From Plazaster borealis (taxonomy: Eukaryota; Echinodermata; Asteroidea; Forcipulatida; Labidiasteridae), in NCBI GenBank assembly GCA_021014325.1, contig CM037472.1:32202234-32266233 (forward strand): a DNA stretch of 64,000 nucleotides, in the 5' to 3' direction. The notes under the pieces were generated by a model. The model did no database searches and was not told the origin of the DNA. It worked only from the letters and a program-made list of their open reading frames with translations. The position numbers and the translations under genes are program-made. Shown one piece after another: positions 13,177 to 26,100 of this stretch (the first letter of the stretch is position 1; every line of letters begins with the position of its first letter).

Positions 13177-13284
13177 TCATAAAGGTTGACTACATTCATC
13201 GTCAAGGTTTGAGCTCTCGGATTGACGTACCTTTCTTTCCAACAGGTCAATCTTGCTGTCTTGGTTGGCTACCTTTTGATGTAA
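13177..13284 (-). CDS. NEK9: NEK9 exon 21, probable terminal exon (residues 901-935)
   Basis: Acceptor CTTGCAG|TTAC. Encodes [18 protein letters not shown], which extends the coiled coil, then [17 protein letters not shown] and a TGA stop. The acidic tail with a final Pro-Leu resembles the human end (SDSW...SCRPSL). Alternative: an embedded donor (GAAAG|GTACGT, intron from 13230) could splice to an exon I could not identify. No TQT-type dynein light chain motif is visible in the predicted tail. Confidence 0.65.
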   Translation of the reverse strand, partial: LHQKVANQDSKIDLLERKVRQSESSNLDDECSQPL

Positions 13285-16200
13285 CTGCAAGGGGGAAAAT
13301 ACACAATTAATTCAGGGTGTCTGCAGGTCTGAGACTTGAAATGTTTGCAGCACTGCAATAAAAGTTATGCCTAAAACCCTTTAGATACCATTCATTTCTG
13401 TAAACACCCATACATGGTTTTATTGTTGAATTTTTGAAAAACAAATTGTTATAAAAGTAGTTGAAAAAAATAAGATAAAACAGAATTTTTTGTTTGTTTT
13501 AGAAACACAGATACTATGTTACCATGGGGAACATTGGAAAAAATCCAATTCAGGTCATGACCTTTACTTTAACCATTTTGTTTGATTGGAAATAGGTCAA
13601 ATCTGGCAGACGTCAACGGCAGAGTTGTAGCTAGTTTCCAAAACTGCGAGGTAAGGGCCTAATTTTGGTAATCAATAATTACGAAAAATTCAGAAGTGTA
13701 CAAATATCAAAAGTATATTCAAATGATAAACAAACACACTTTAAACAAGTTTAAATGGCATTTCCGTTAAAAGATTTCCGCTCAAGTAGCTGTCTTACAA
13801 TCCATACTTGATTTGAGATAATCATTTTCCTAAGAATACTCACCCTCTTGTTTTCAGCCTCGAGGTACATAAGCCTCTCATTCAGCGCCTCAATCTCCTC
13901 ATCCCTCACTCTGTCTCGTATCATCTGAAGCCTCATCGAGTCCCCAGAGCCCGACAGACCATCCAGACACAGGGGAGGCACCGATGGGGGAAGACCGTGA
14001 AGAGGGTGGCTGCTACCAGGCAACCCGATAGATATGGAACTCGCATTGAGTGACTTCTGGTTCTGGGACGCCGAGAGGCCTGTACTCGAAGGGACGAGGT
14101 CTGGGTGGTCGTTGGTGGTGGAATGGTCCACATGTGGAATGTTTTGAGGATGAGGGGCTAGAATTTGTGGAGAGGGAGGCTCTCTGCTCTCCAAGGGAAT
14201 AAACTCAGCACTTTCCAACTCCTGAAATTGATGAGGTCAAAATTACCATAATTGCTTTGTCCTTCGGATGGGACATTAAGCCATAGGTCCCGTGTACTAG
14301 AGTTGGTAGTGCACGTAAAAGAACCCAGAACACTTATAGTGGAAGAGTAGGGGTTAACCCCAGTGTTTCTGGTTCACATAGCAAGCACCCTTGTCTACAG
14401 GTTTCCTAAGGCTTGAGAGCTACAGTGATTAAGTTCACTTATGAGGCATCCTTGGTTTCATTACCAGAAATATATAACAATAATAATAATAATAATAACA
14501 AAAGCAAAAATGCAAAGTTAAAAAGTAAATATGTAACAGGTATTGGCAATTATGTCAACTGTTCTGACAAATTAATATTGACTTTTAACTGCAGTCCCAA
14601 GCACACATGCAGCAAATGTAAGTAATACCAGGTTTTACTATCAGTTGCTTTGGGTGTAAGGCAATGCAGGTTGTGTGGAAAAGGCTATAGGTGACTAGGG
14701 TGGACTTTGAATCTCCCAATATTCTTCAATTTCATACAGCTGTCTAGCAAACATTTTTATTTGTTTGCCCCCCAAAAAAATACCGGTCATGATAATGTAA
14801 ACAACTTAGCATTCTTGATTGTAAACCTGTTTTTTTTTAAGCAATATTTTCTGTGGCAAATAATATTATGGTTTCTGAAATCAGTCCCTAGTAGATAGTT
14901 CCCGCTCGATGTCACAAAGTGTGCAGTCGGCCATCTTTACAAGCAGTGATTTATCTTTTTTTAATAAAGCACAACTATGCGTTTTGCGTAATACAGCATG
15001 CGGCACTCATATGTTTCACTAATAATAATAATAATAATAATAATAAGACTTGTAATGCGCACATATCCACCCTGCTGGGTGTTCAAGGCGCAGTAAAAAA
15101 CCCAAAAATAAAACAAAACAAAACAAAGACAAAACAGACACAACAAAATTAGTCCTTGAAAACCTGTGACATAAGGTAAGTTTTGAGAAGAGATTTGAAT
15201 TTTGTGGTACAAAGACAAGATCTAAGATTAAGCGGTAGAGAGTTCCAGATGCGTGGCGCAGCTGAAGAAAAAGACCTGTCACCCCATGAGTGTCGAGACT
15301 TGGGTTCAACGAGGAGAAGCATGGAACTTGGAAGATTCCTTGATGGAGTGTAAACTTGAAGTAGTTCAGAAATATAGTGGGGAGCCTTGCCATTAAGTGC
15401 TTTGTGGACAATGAGCATCAGCTTGAAGATGATTCGTTGAGAGATAGGGAGCCAATGTAGTTGTTTCAGAATGGGGGTGATAGAACAGGATTTTCTAGAC
15501 AGTGTCACAATGCGGGCAGCGGTATTTTGGAGGCGTTGAAGACGGGAAATCTGGTTGTTAGGAAGACTGTAGAGAAGAGCATTGCCGTTGTCAAGAGTAA
15601 CAAATGCATGAATGACCTTTTCAGTGGCACTTTTGTCCAAGTACTTGCGAATCTTACCAATATTCCTGATGTGATATGATGACAGACGAACGATGTTGTT
15701 GATGTGTGGTTGAAGTGTCATCGATGAATCAAAAATAACCCCTAAGTTCCGAGCTTGCAGCGAGGGAGCTATCCGAGCATCACCGATGGAAATGGCCTTG
15801 TCCAAGGCTCTTTACGCAAGCACCCCGCTTTGAATTCGCCGTATTTTTGACCGCGTGGGGGCGCATGTGGACCAATTATTACGTGATGAAAAACAAGTAA
15901 ACAAACGGGTTTTTTTCATTTTTGTTATTATTCTGTTTAGGTATTTCGTCATGATGCAAGAAAACTACATACATTCAATTAAAATAAGATGAAACTGGAA
16001 TTGTGATGCAAGACATTCCCTGAAGAAAGCGCCCTCGTGCGTTCAAAAATCTGATCAATTCACCAGGTAGCATAACAATACTGGCACGGTACTGCAGTAC
16101 TTGATACTTATGTAGGACTCTTCCTATGTGCTGTACACAGATACAGAGTCCTAGACACATGAATTATTTCACGAAAATTACAGATTTATGAGGAATATCT

Positions 16201-19200
16201 GACCAAAATTGTATGTTGCAATGGAATGTTAATCCAGTGAGATTAGTAGCTTCTTGATTAGTAGATTTGAATTATGGAGCTTCGAAAATTTACTGCCACA
16301 GAAACAGACCCTCGTATCCAGGCTGTGAAATACCTCCAGGGCAAGTGTATTATCAAAATCCTTGCAGGATTGGTCGGTTGAGCCACTTAGAATGCTTGAT
16401 CCAGCTCAAAGCCAAAACCTGAATTGCCCGCAAAGATGGCATTCATCGTGAACTATACTCACCGCTACTAGCCATGGAGGCATACTGCTGTCTTTGATTC
16501 CAGAGTTTGTATTACAACCAGAGTCGGTCATACTCAGTCCTTCTTGCTCCTCATCATTGCAAGTTGAAGCAGCCTCGCTGGCCGCGTTATCTGAAGTGTT
16601 GTAACTGGCATTAGTGAAGACACTGTCGTCCTGACTCGCTTCCGATATCCGGGAATCTGTCGGGAGTAAAGTCAACGGTCAGACGTTGAAATTGTTGAAA
16701 TTGCAACAAATGAGCCCGATAGCTCATGGAGGCAGCAGAGTCAATAGACTGTGCAAGTCTCGCGCATATCGGAAAAAAATGAACTGAAAACTATATTTGT
16801 CTATGATATCAAATCTTATATTATTTGGTTTGCGGTAACACCATGTGTGTATCTACTTGCCAGGTAGAGTTTGTTCTTAGAGAACTGTCTTGCTTAATTC
16901 TACTACCGCGGAGTAGATTGTTCGGGTGTTCGGGAGACTTCTCAGTTCTGAAAAGAACTGTCTTGTTTATTAACTATTACCTGGGCGGAAGGTATAGAAT
17001 TAGGCTGGGACTACTACTTTAGCTTATAGGATCGTAATTAACTGTACTACCGCGGAGTCAGTTCTTGGATTGGTCTCAACGTTTCGACTAGCTTGCTCTA
17101 GTCATCGTCATATTTATACAAAATTCTTGAAAATACCCATAGCAAGTTGTTATAAATAAATTTTCAATGTTTGTATAATACAAATAATTGGTTCAAATTA
17201 TCATTCAAACAAAAGTAAAACTTGGGATGAGGATGAGATTGTTAGAAACCCCATTTGCCAATCACGCCCGAATGTGTGCGTCTATCACATAGGTTGAATG
17301 ACAACATGACCGTCAGTCGGGCAGCATTCTTAATTTTTTACAAGTAACCGGAAACGGAGGTCAAGTCTTATTCTCTGGTTTTCTTCGTTATTTTGTTGAA
17401 TTGGTTTTACTTTCATATTGTTTATCACTTAGTATTACATTCCTAACATCATATATAATTTTCATGGCCATAAACTACATTAAACTAAAATAATTGACAA
17501 AACAAATCCCGCCCACGTAAGTTTAAATAATGTGCGAGACTTGCACTGTCTATTGCCTCCATGTCCATTTGTCACTGCCTTGGTGTCTCTTCAAATGTTC
17601 CAGTAGAAAGTTACAACTCCTTCATAAAGATGCCCTTTACTTAGAAAAAATGCCTTGCTCTTACAAGACTGAAGTATGCACAGGCATACACCTGCAGTGC
17701 TACGCTTCGTTTTACCCGTACAAAGAGGGACAACAGGTTCTGGAAAACATGCCTTGTGCAACACCGGAATCAAAACGTTTGTCCCGTTTCGAAAATAATA
17801 ACGCAGGTCGGCACGGAAATTTTTTCTCAGAATACCGATGTGAAGTGGTTAAAGTAACACAGTACTTTTGTGTGTATATTTTGTGACTCTCAGTACATAC
17901 CTCTACTAAAGATTAAGCTGTCTTGGTGCTGTGAACGAATTGTTTTAGATTTCAGGACTTTTTCTGTAAAAGAGTGAGAGAAATTATGAAAAGTGTTAAC
18001 ATATATGTCCTTATTGTATGAGGTAAACTGCAAGTTCGGAGGTAAACTGCAAGACACACCCAACCATACATACCCAGAACAAAACGCTGCAATCTCTGCT
18101 TATGGGAGAAATACTACATTATAACCGCCAACAACTCCACCAATTTGAACTCTAGAACCTAACTTATTTCCACTTAAGAGAAAGTTTCTCCTCTATGAGT
18201 ATGGATGAGCCCCACACCTATTCAGTGAGTGAACCCCGATTCAGTGAGTTTTATTTAGAGTCTATTGTATTGACCGACTTGCTGACTGCACACACTGGTC
18301 TCTTATACCATACTGTTTGTTTAGTTGCTGATGAGACTCCAGGTGAAACTGTCTGTACAACAGAATCACTCCAGCCTTTTTAAAATTATGTACTTCTTTA
18401 TTTGTACATCAATGAGCATCAGATAAGGACTTCAGCTTCTTCCTTTGCACTTGTTTTTCTCTTTCTTCCATATCTAAGCCTGAACATTTCATAACAATAG
18501 TGGCGTGTCGTGGGCAAGCGGTATAGAGCATCCAACTCAAGTTCTGATGTCTGGGTCATCAGAGTGTGGGTTAGAATCCTGTCATGGCTCTGCTTACTGC
18601 AGCATTCTGCACTTACGGCCCATTACAAGCGCAGACAACCGCGGTAAGCAGAGCCATGAAATTGGACCCCAGGTCAGGACACTTATATTCTTGGGCAAGA
18701 AACTTAACTATAACTGCTTCTCATCACCTGTGAGGGTAGAGATTGTTGATGAAAATGATTTCTTAGCAACCTGTGCGCCAATTTGGCTGCCGGTGCTGCA
18801 TACTCCGAAGAAGTTGAGATGGTTTCATTTCCAGTGGAAAGGAGAAGTAATCATGTAAGGTGCTTTAATACAATGTTTAAAGGGAAGGTATACGTTTGGT
18901 AATCACTCTTAAAATGTTAGAAGTACAGCAGCTTTCGATAGTATAGAGCATTTTGAGAATCATTTCACTTCAAAGTAATGTGCTTATGGAAAAAGACATC
19001 AGTTTTTATCCCCCAAAATTTGAATCTGAGAAACGTTACTGTCAGATACGTTTCTCAAATTGTGTATTACAATTACGGGTTATTCTGCATGGACATAGTC
19101 GCTCTGGATTTTCGGCGATACCTCACAAACTTTTGAAATGAAATTTTCACAGGTTAAGTTTTGTTGTATTTCTACATTTATATAGGATTACATCAATCGA

Positions 19201-22200
19201 ACGGTTCCAAAAACCAAAGGTATACTTTCCCTTTAAAAGTGCCTAACAAATCCCTATTAATGTAATAATACTGAAAATGAAAAAGTTCAGCCGATCTGAT
19301 TTTCTTAGCCCTGTCGACAGCACTCACCAACATTTACAATACAATGCCAGTGTCTACACGACACATCTGACACAAAATGGAGAGAACCGAACATCGGTTT
19401 CGGCGTTGGTACAGACATTTTCTTGCGGTGGGTAAGGATAGGGTCAACTGGGATGCCAAGCCTTCCACTGTCCACATTCCCAAAGGAGAAGATTTCATTA
19501 TCTGCATTAGGAATCAAACAAAAAGGAGATTTGTTAAGGGAATAAAAGTGTCTTCATTAGATTGGCGTACTCTCCCACCAAACTGGCTCTTTCCGCACAA
19601 AGTCCACAGTACACAAGAGATTGGGTTTTCCACATAATACCAGCTATACCAACAGACAAAACCCATGTACCCAATGCTAGCCCTGAAGGTATGGTTTTTT
19701 GTGGCTGTCTGTGGTGGGTTCCTACACAATACCAGCTGTACAAACAGAAGAAACCCATGTACCCAATGCTAGCCTTGGAGGTATGGTACTTTGTGGCAGT
19801 CTGTGGTACCAATGTTTAAGAGAACTCAAGAGAATTTCCACGGTGCTACCACAAGAGCTCACCTGCCAAGCAGACTTTCAAATCCTTCAGAGTCCTCTTC
19901 CCCAAATACTGACAGGTTTGAGGAAGGACGTTGGGACAAAATATTCCAAAACTTTGAGAACCTTGCGTTTCCACGTACATTAGGCCATATCCGAATTAGC
20001 GGCTACAGCTACAGCTACGGCTAACTTCCGCATCATCATGCGTTGAAGTGTAAGACGTGCTCAGCATTACCCTTAGCAACAGTCATAGCTGTAGCTGTAG
20101 CCGCCAATTCGGATACAGCCTTACTTTAACCTTTGTGGGGAACAAAATGGCGCATTTTAACATGTCCCACCAATGGAATGTCCTCGAAACTTCCAGTCTA
20201 TTGGCCCTTTGCACAGATCCGCCATGTGTGTGTAGAGCCTCGACTTCATGCTTCATTTGTATTGTATTTATGCATCTGTTTGGATGAAAGTGTCATACAC
20301 TACCGAGACAATACAGAGTTATATAATGCTTCTATTCACAGCAGTCCCCATTTTGAGGCTCTACAGGCAAATGGCCGATCGTGCAAAGGGCGAACAGTAA
20401 TCTTGTGCTGCACTATAACACAAGGCCCAGTGAGGCCCCAGGACTCTGCGTATGTAAACCCAATTTGAATCTTACCCTTCGTTGCAATGACAGTAAATCC
20501 ATCCCCGCATGCAGCGCGTAGAACCCGTTTACTACTGAGCAGTCCAGCTATTACATTGACCCCTGACCTTGTTTTGCAGTCACCCACACCCAGCTGACCA
20601 TGCTTGTTGTCACCGAAGGTAATTAACCTCCCAGTATCTGGGGAAAAAAGTCATGAAGTTTAATGGTTTTGTATAATATGGGTGAACAATTTTCAGAAGA
20701 ATCTGTACGATATGGGTAAAAATTCCAGGGCTCAATTTCATAGAGCTGCTTAAGCAGACAATATTGCTTAACAATTTTCTGCTAAGCAGAAATGAGCAGG
20801 ATACCAGTCACAAATTGTGACTTGGTAGTTTGGCTGGTAACCTTATTATGGTAAGCGTAATTTTGTTACGATTAGCTACTTTTTGTGCTTAAGCAGCTCT
20901 ATGAAATTGGGCCCTGGTGTTGAGTAGAGCCTTCCCTGCCCCAACACTGAACCCCCCAGCCTATCCCTTGATTGATTGAATAGCCAGAGGCTAAAATAGC
21001 TCCCTTGAAAAGGATTACACAGGGCTTTTCTTATTTTAGAGTTCTATGATTTACGACAAGTGCTCTTCACAGTTTAGATAACACCATCAATCTATTCTAG
21101 TTGTAGGGTTTGTTCTAGTTGTAGGTCGGGTTGGCGTATTGGTTTCTTTCCTCGCCTTCCACCTCTAGAACCCCGGTTCAAATCCCACCGGGTGCACTAT
21201 GTGGATTGGGTTTTCAGTCCCTACCTGATGGCATGGGTTTTCCCTGGAATAATTCTCGGGGGTTTTCCACCCACATCTGAAACTGAAACTTCCTTCCTTG
21301 TCGTTCTCTCCATGGGGGTTCTTAGCTAGTAGAGTGATTAAGTTTGCTTTTCCAGAATGAATAAATCAATAAATACTAACCGTCTATGACGGCTGAATGG
21401 TCCTTCCCAGCTGACGCTGCTATGATGTGATACCTATTGAGTGGTTTAACTATTACAGGGATGTCCTTCCATGGTATGTCATAAATCTCCTGTAAAATAC
21501 AGCAAAGGTAACGGTGGTATCTAATCAGTCACTAAATCGTAATGATGACAAGAGTGTTCCACTACTGCCTACCTGGGGTACTTGTAAGATAGAATTAATC
21601 CTAGTATTTCGTAAAATCGATTGCTGGTCTCGGTCTTGAAGACCGCCCAAAGACCTTTTTGCGGACTTGGGTCTCGTCTCGGCCCGCAAAAGTCTTGGGT
21701 CTCATAAGGGCTGGTCTCGGTCTCCCCCTCAGTCTCAGATGAGGAGGTCTCGGTCTCATTTTCAGACTTCCAGGTCCCGACTACAACACTGCTACCTTTT
21801 GGAAATGCACAGCGGCAGTTGATAATCAACAACTTGTACAAAAATTACTTGAAACATTTCAAACTTTATCCCAGTATACACAGTGAATAATTACCTTGAC
21901 TTGTCGTTTTTTGAGTCCTTTGGTGACGGTGTTAAAGCCTAGTTTGTTATTCTCATTACTGCCGCACGCCAACACCTTGCCGTCTGATGTGACAAAGAAT
22001 GTGCCATCCATCCCGGCACACACTGATCGGATTGTTTTACTACCGCAGATTATAACCTGCAGAAAGAGAAGGTGATATCAAACTCTGCAGTCAAGACATT
22101 GTACAGCCAAGGAATTGAAATAAATCAAGGAAATATTATTTATTCTATCTTGTTTTAAAGTTATCTTACACCCGGTTCAGACAGGTGCTCTAGAGTGGCG

Positions 22201-23167
22201 CCGAACCAAATTATTGAATTAAGTACATGAAAAGTTTGACGTCTGAAACAGTTAGGAGCGACCGGACACGCTGGAAGTCGAAAGATTGAAAGTTTCAGTA
22301 GTTCGGAATGACTATGGAGTGTTTTGGTTTCTGACGTCGATCTTGTCATGAGACTTACTTTTTGCGGTAGGCTGAAATCGTCCTCACTTCCCAGCCCAAG
22401 ACGACCTGTTACAAACAGAGAAATATTATGGTTCTTACATTTCATTGGCGCTTTCTCGAGGTGACGAATAATAATAATAACAATAATAATAATAATAATA
22501 ATAATAAGTAAATCTTATATAGCGCAAAACATAACTGGGAGAAATCTCGATGTGCTTTACAAAAACTTCACAAAGATTGAGAGAAGGCAAGTTGAAATAG
22601 GTGGGATTTGAAGTTGGATTTGAAATTGTCTAGGGTAACAGCTGTTCTAAGTGAAGATGGTAGTTCAACTTTGAACCTGATTTTCTCAAAACATGAATTT
22701 GGGGCTGTGGGACGGATTCACCAATTTGTGAAAATGGTGTTGACTTAAAACGTGGGACCCAAAGTGGCTTCTGTCCACCAGGCAAGGATGAAGGCCACGT
22801 ACATAAGACAACAAAGCTCTTAAAAAACATCATACAACAACAGCAAATCATGTTCACCAATGCTATAGGAATTGATCTTTAACTACAGTATAAAAATAAA
22901 ATTCACCGTGCCTCTATGCAGTTCTGCGCCTTGAACACCCAGCAGGGTGGATATGTGCGCATTACAAGTCTTATTATTATTATAATTTGTTTTATTTTCA
23001 GAACTTCCAGAATAATTTGCTTTTTGAGAATATCATTGTCACAATGAAATCCTGACTAAACAAAGTGAAGACAACAAACGTTCTTGTCAGGATTTTTTGT
23101 TATCTTTCAAAAAAAACCCGGAATGTCTGCACCGCGAAGCACAGTGAGTTCATGCCTAGATTCGCGC

Positions 23168-23199
<32 letters not shown>

Positions 23200-26100
23200 T
23201 GACTCTTTAGAGCGCAATTCCAAAGAATGACCATTGTGCTTCGAACATTATTATCCCTGGTCACTGGGCCATTTATTTCATTCCTTAAACCATCTCAGCT
23301 ACCTGGGGAGTATACAGCCTGTGCTGCCAAATATGTAGCACACTAAGCTAAATCAATCACAAGAACCATTTCTGCCCACACAGGTACCCATTTACCCCTG
23401 AGTGATGAGAAGCTATTATAGTTTAAGTGTCTTGCTCAAGGACACAAGTGTCATGACCGGGATTCGAACCCACACCCTGATAACTCAACAACCAGAACTT
23501 GAGTCCGATGCACTAAACCGCTCAGCCACGACACGGGCAATCTTATACGTCAACCGACACGACTGGCCCAACCGAATGAGGACGTTCCAAAACTGTCTTG
23601 TGTAATAAGACATCATCCGACGTCAAATGAAGATAATTTAAGACTTACACATCACTTACCAAACTCCCCACATCCCCAAGAATACACCTCATTGTCTTTG
23701 GTCAGCGCTACAATGTGACTTTCTCCACAAGACACTTGCTCCACCGGCCGACCAGTGAAGAACTCTACCAGGATGGGCGTGTTCACCTCATCTCCCTCCT
23801 GATTATCGCAGCCCAGGCATCCGTAGTAGTCAGAACCAAACGTGTACAGGTCGCCATCATCTAAAATAGAACCGTAATATGTGTCCTTATATTGGATTAA
23901 TAAAGACAAATGAAGGTAACCAATATTGGACCATTTCATAGTTTCATAGTTTATCTACCATTCAAAACCACTGTGTGATATTAAATGGTCAGACAGTAGG
24001 AGGGTTAATGTGATATTAAATGGTCAGACAGTAGGAGGGTTAATAAAGACAAATGAAGGTAACCAATATTGGACCATTTCATATTTTCATAGTTTATCTA
24101 CCGTTCAAAACCACTGTGTGATATTAAATGGTCAGACAGTAGGAGGGTTAACCCTCCTACTGTCTGACCATTTAAATATCACACAGTGGTTTTGAATGGT
24201 AGATAAACTATGCCACTCTGCAATATGATATCATGTGGTGAATCAGAGCTGCCAACATTTGCATCTTGCAATCGGGGAGATTTTGCACAACAATCAGGGA
24301 GATATTTAGAACATTCAACATAATGGGGACAAAGTTTTTATCATCAGAGAGATTTTCAAACTTGTTCATCAGAACGTGGAAAGATTGGTTTATTTTCAGG
24401 GAACTTTCTGCAGAATCAGGGAGAGTTGGCAGCTCTGGGTGGATGCATCTCCATAGTACAAATTGTACATGTACACAGTTAGTTCTGTGCACAGTTGTGC
24501 CACAATACGCGCCTGTGCAAATGAATGCAATTACTGCCTGCAAGCAGCACCTCGCATACCTTCAACAGTCTTGGAAATCTATGAAAAAGAGAATTATGAA
24601 CAGCATTGGACCATGTCCTTTGAGGAAAAACTTAACCACCTCAGTGTGTCCACAATGAACAGAAATAAGAGTACCAATACTAGACCTCGAATTTGGGAGG
24701 AAAATCCACAAGACCACAGGGCTTGTATCTCAACCATTTTACTGGACCAGAATTTGCTTTACAAGACCAGAATCAAAATGAGAATTTTTTTTTTAAAAAC
24801 AAGCATTAAGGGAAGATCAATCACATTGTCTTATGGGTGAGTATACTTCGATACTCAACAGAATTGAAAGATATTTTTCAGACTCAAAAGTCAACATTTA
24901 AACCTTTAAAAAAAATTATTTTAAAAATAACACACATTTAGGTATTACTATTTAATTGAAAAACCCCCACAAGATTGCCGGACTTGTCCAATCATGTGTT
25001 TACTGGCCCGACGCTAAAACCACTGTCCTTGGGCTTGCAGTTTTGTACCACTCTCCAACTGGGGACCTTTACACAACCGGAGACCCTATTGTCCCTTTTG
25101 TTATAGGTCCCCGGCTTGTGTGTGTATACCTATCCACACACCCACGTGTGTAAACACCTGCAATCGTGAACCCTCCTGTTATTCAACCCTTTGTGATAGC
25201 AACCGTGGACCTATTGTCCCTTTTGTTATAGGTTCACGGTTTGAATGTGGATACCTACCCACACAAACAAACAGCCCCTTCGGTAGCTTCGCCAATCGCC
25301 GCGGGGCATGAAAACATTTATCATCAAGTACAAAATTGTTATGAGATAGAATCGCTGGGATGCTTTACCTGTGATGCACGCAGTGAATTCTTCCCCACAT
25401 GACACTGCCTTGACATTCTGTAAACGTTCTACTTTCTTAGGGTTCTTATAGAGGGCCGAGTCCCCATGACCAAGCTGGCCAGCCAATGCCTGCCCTCCTT
25501 GCACATTCTAAAAAATAAAAATGAAAAAGCCGGAGTTTCATAAATGTTAACTTCTCCCTCCTTGTACAGTCTAAAAATAATGATGATAATAATAACATTT
25601 ATAACGCGCCTTTTCCAAAGGTTACAAAGCACACCATGACTTCACTCTGATAGTCAGCAAAAAACCAAGAAAACCCCCAAGAATGGAACAGCGAACTGAT
25701 TGTGGGATGGAGTTCCAGATTCTTGGACCTGTTACAGAGAGAGAGCTTTATCTCCTGCTTTCTTTGCAGTGCGGGAATACGTAGACTGCCCTGGGAGCAT
25801 AAGTTTCTTTTTTTCGGTGTTGTGAGATCCAGTGAGCTCAAAATGTATTCTGGAGATGATTTAGTGGTTACTTTATACATTATTAAGGCTTTCTTGCATA
25901 TATTGTGTGTTTTTTTCAAGCAGGAGCAAATGACAAACTTAAAAACAGACTTAAAATCTAGAGACTTACTCATACTGTAGTAATTTTCTGACAATGCATT
26001 TGTTTTTTTATTCGATATGTTTCTAGTAATTAAACTAAGGGATCCTCAAATGCATCTAGCACTGTGACCGTATGGCTGAAGAAACTAGTGTATGGATCCC

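Noticed and set aside
14961..15411. Additional frames over the LINE fragment
   Set aside because: Shadow frames of the LINE RT end at 15149-15805 and its (TTA)n tail.
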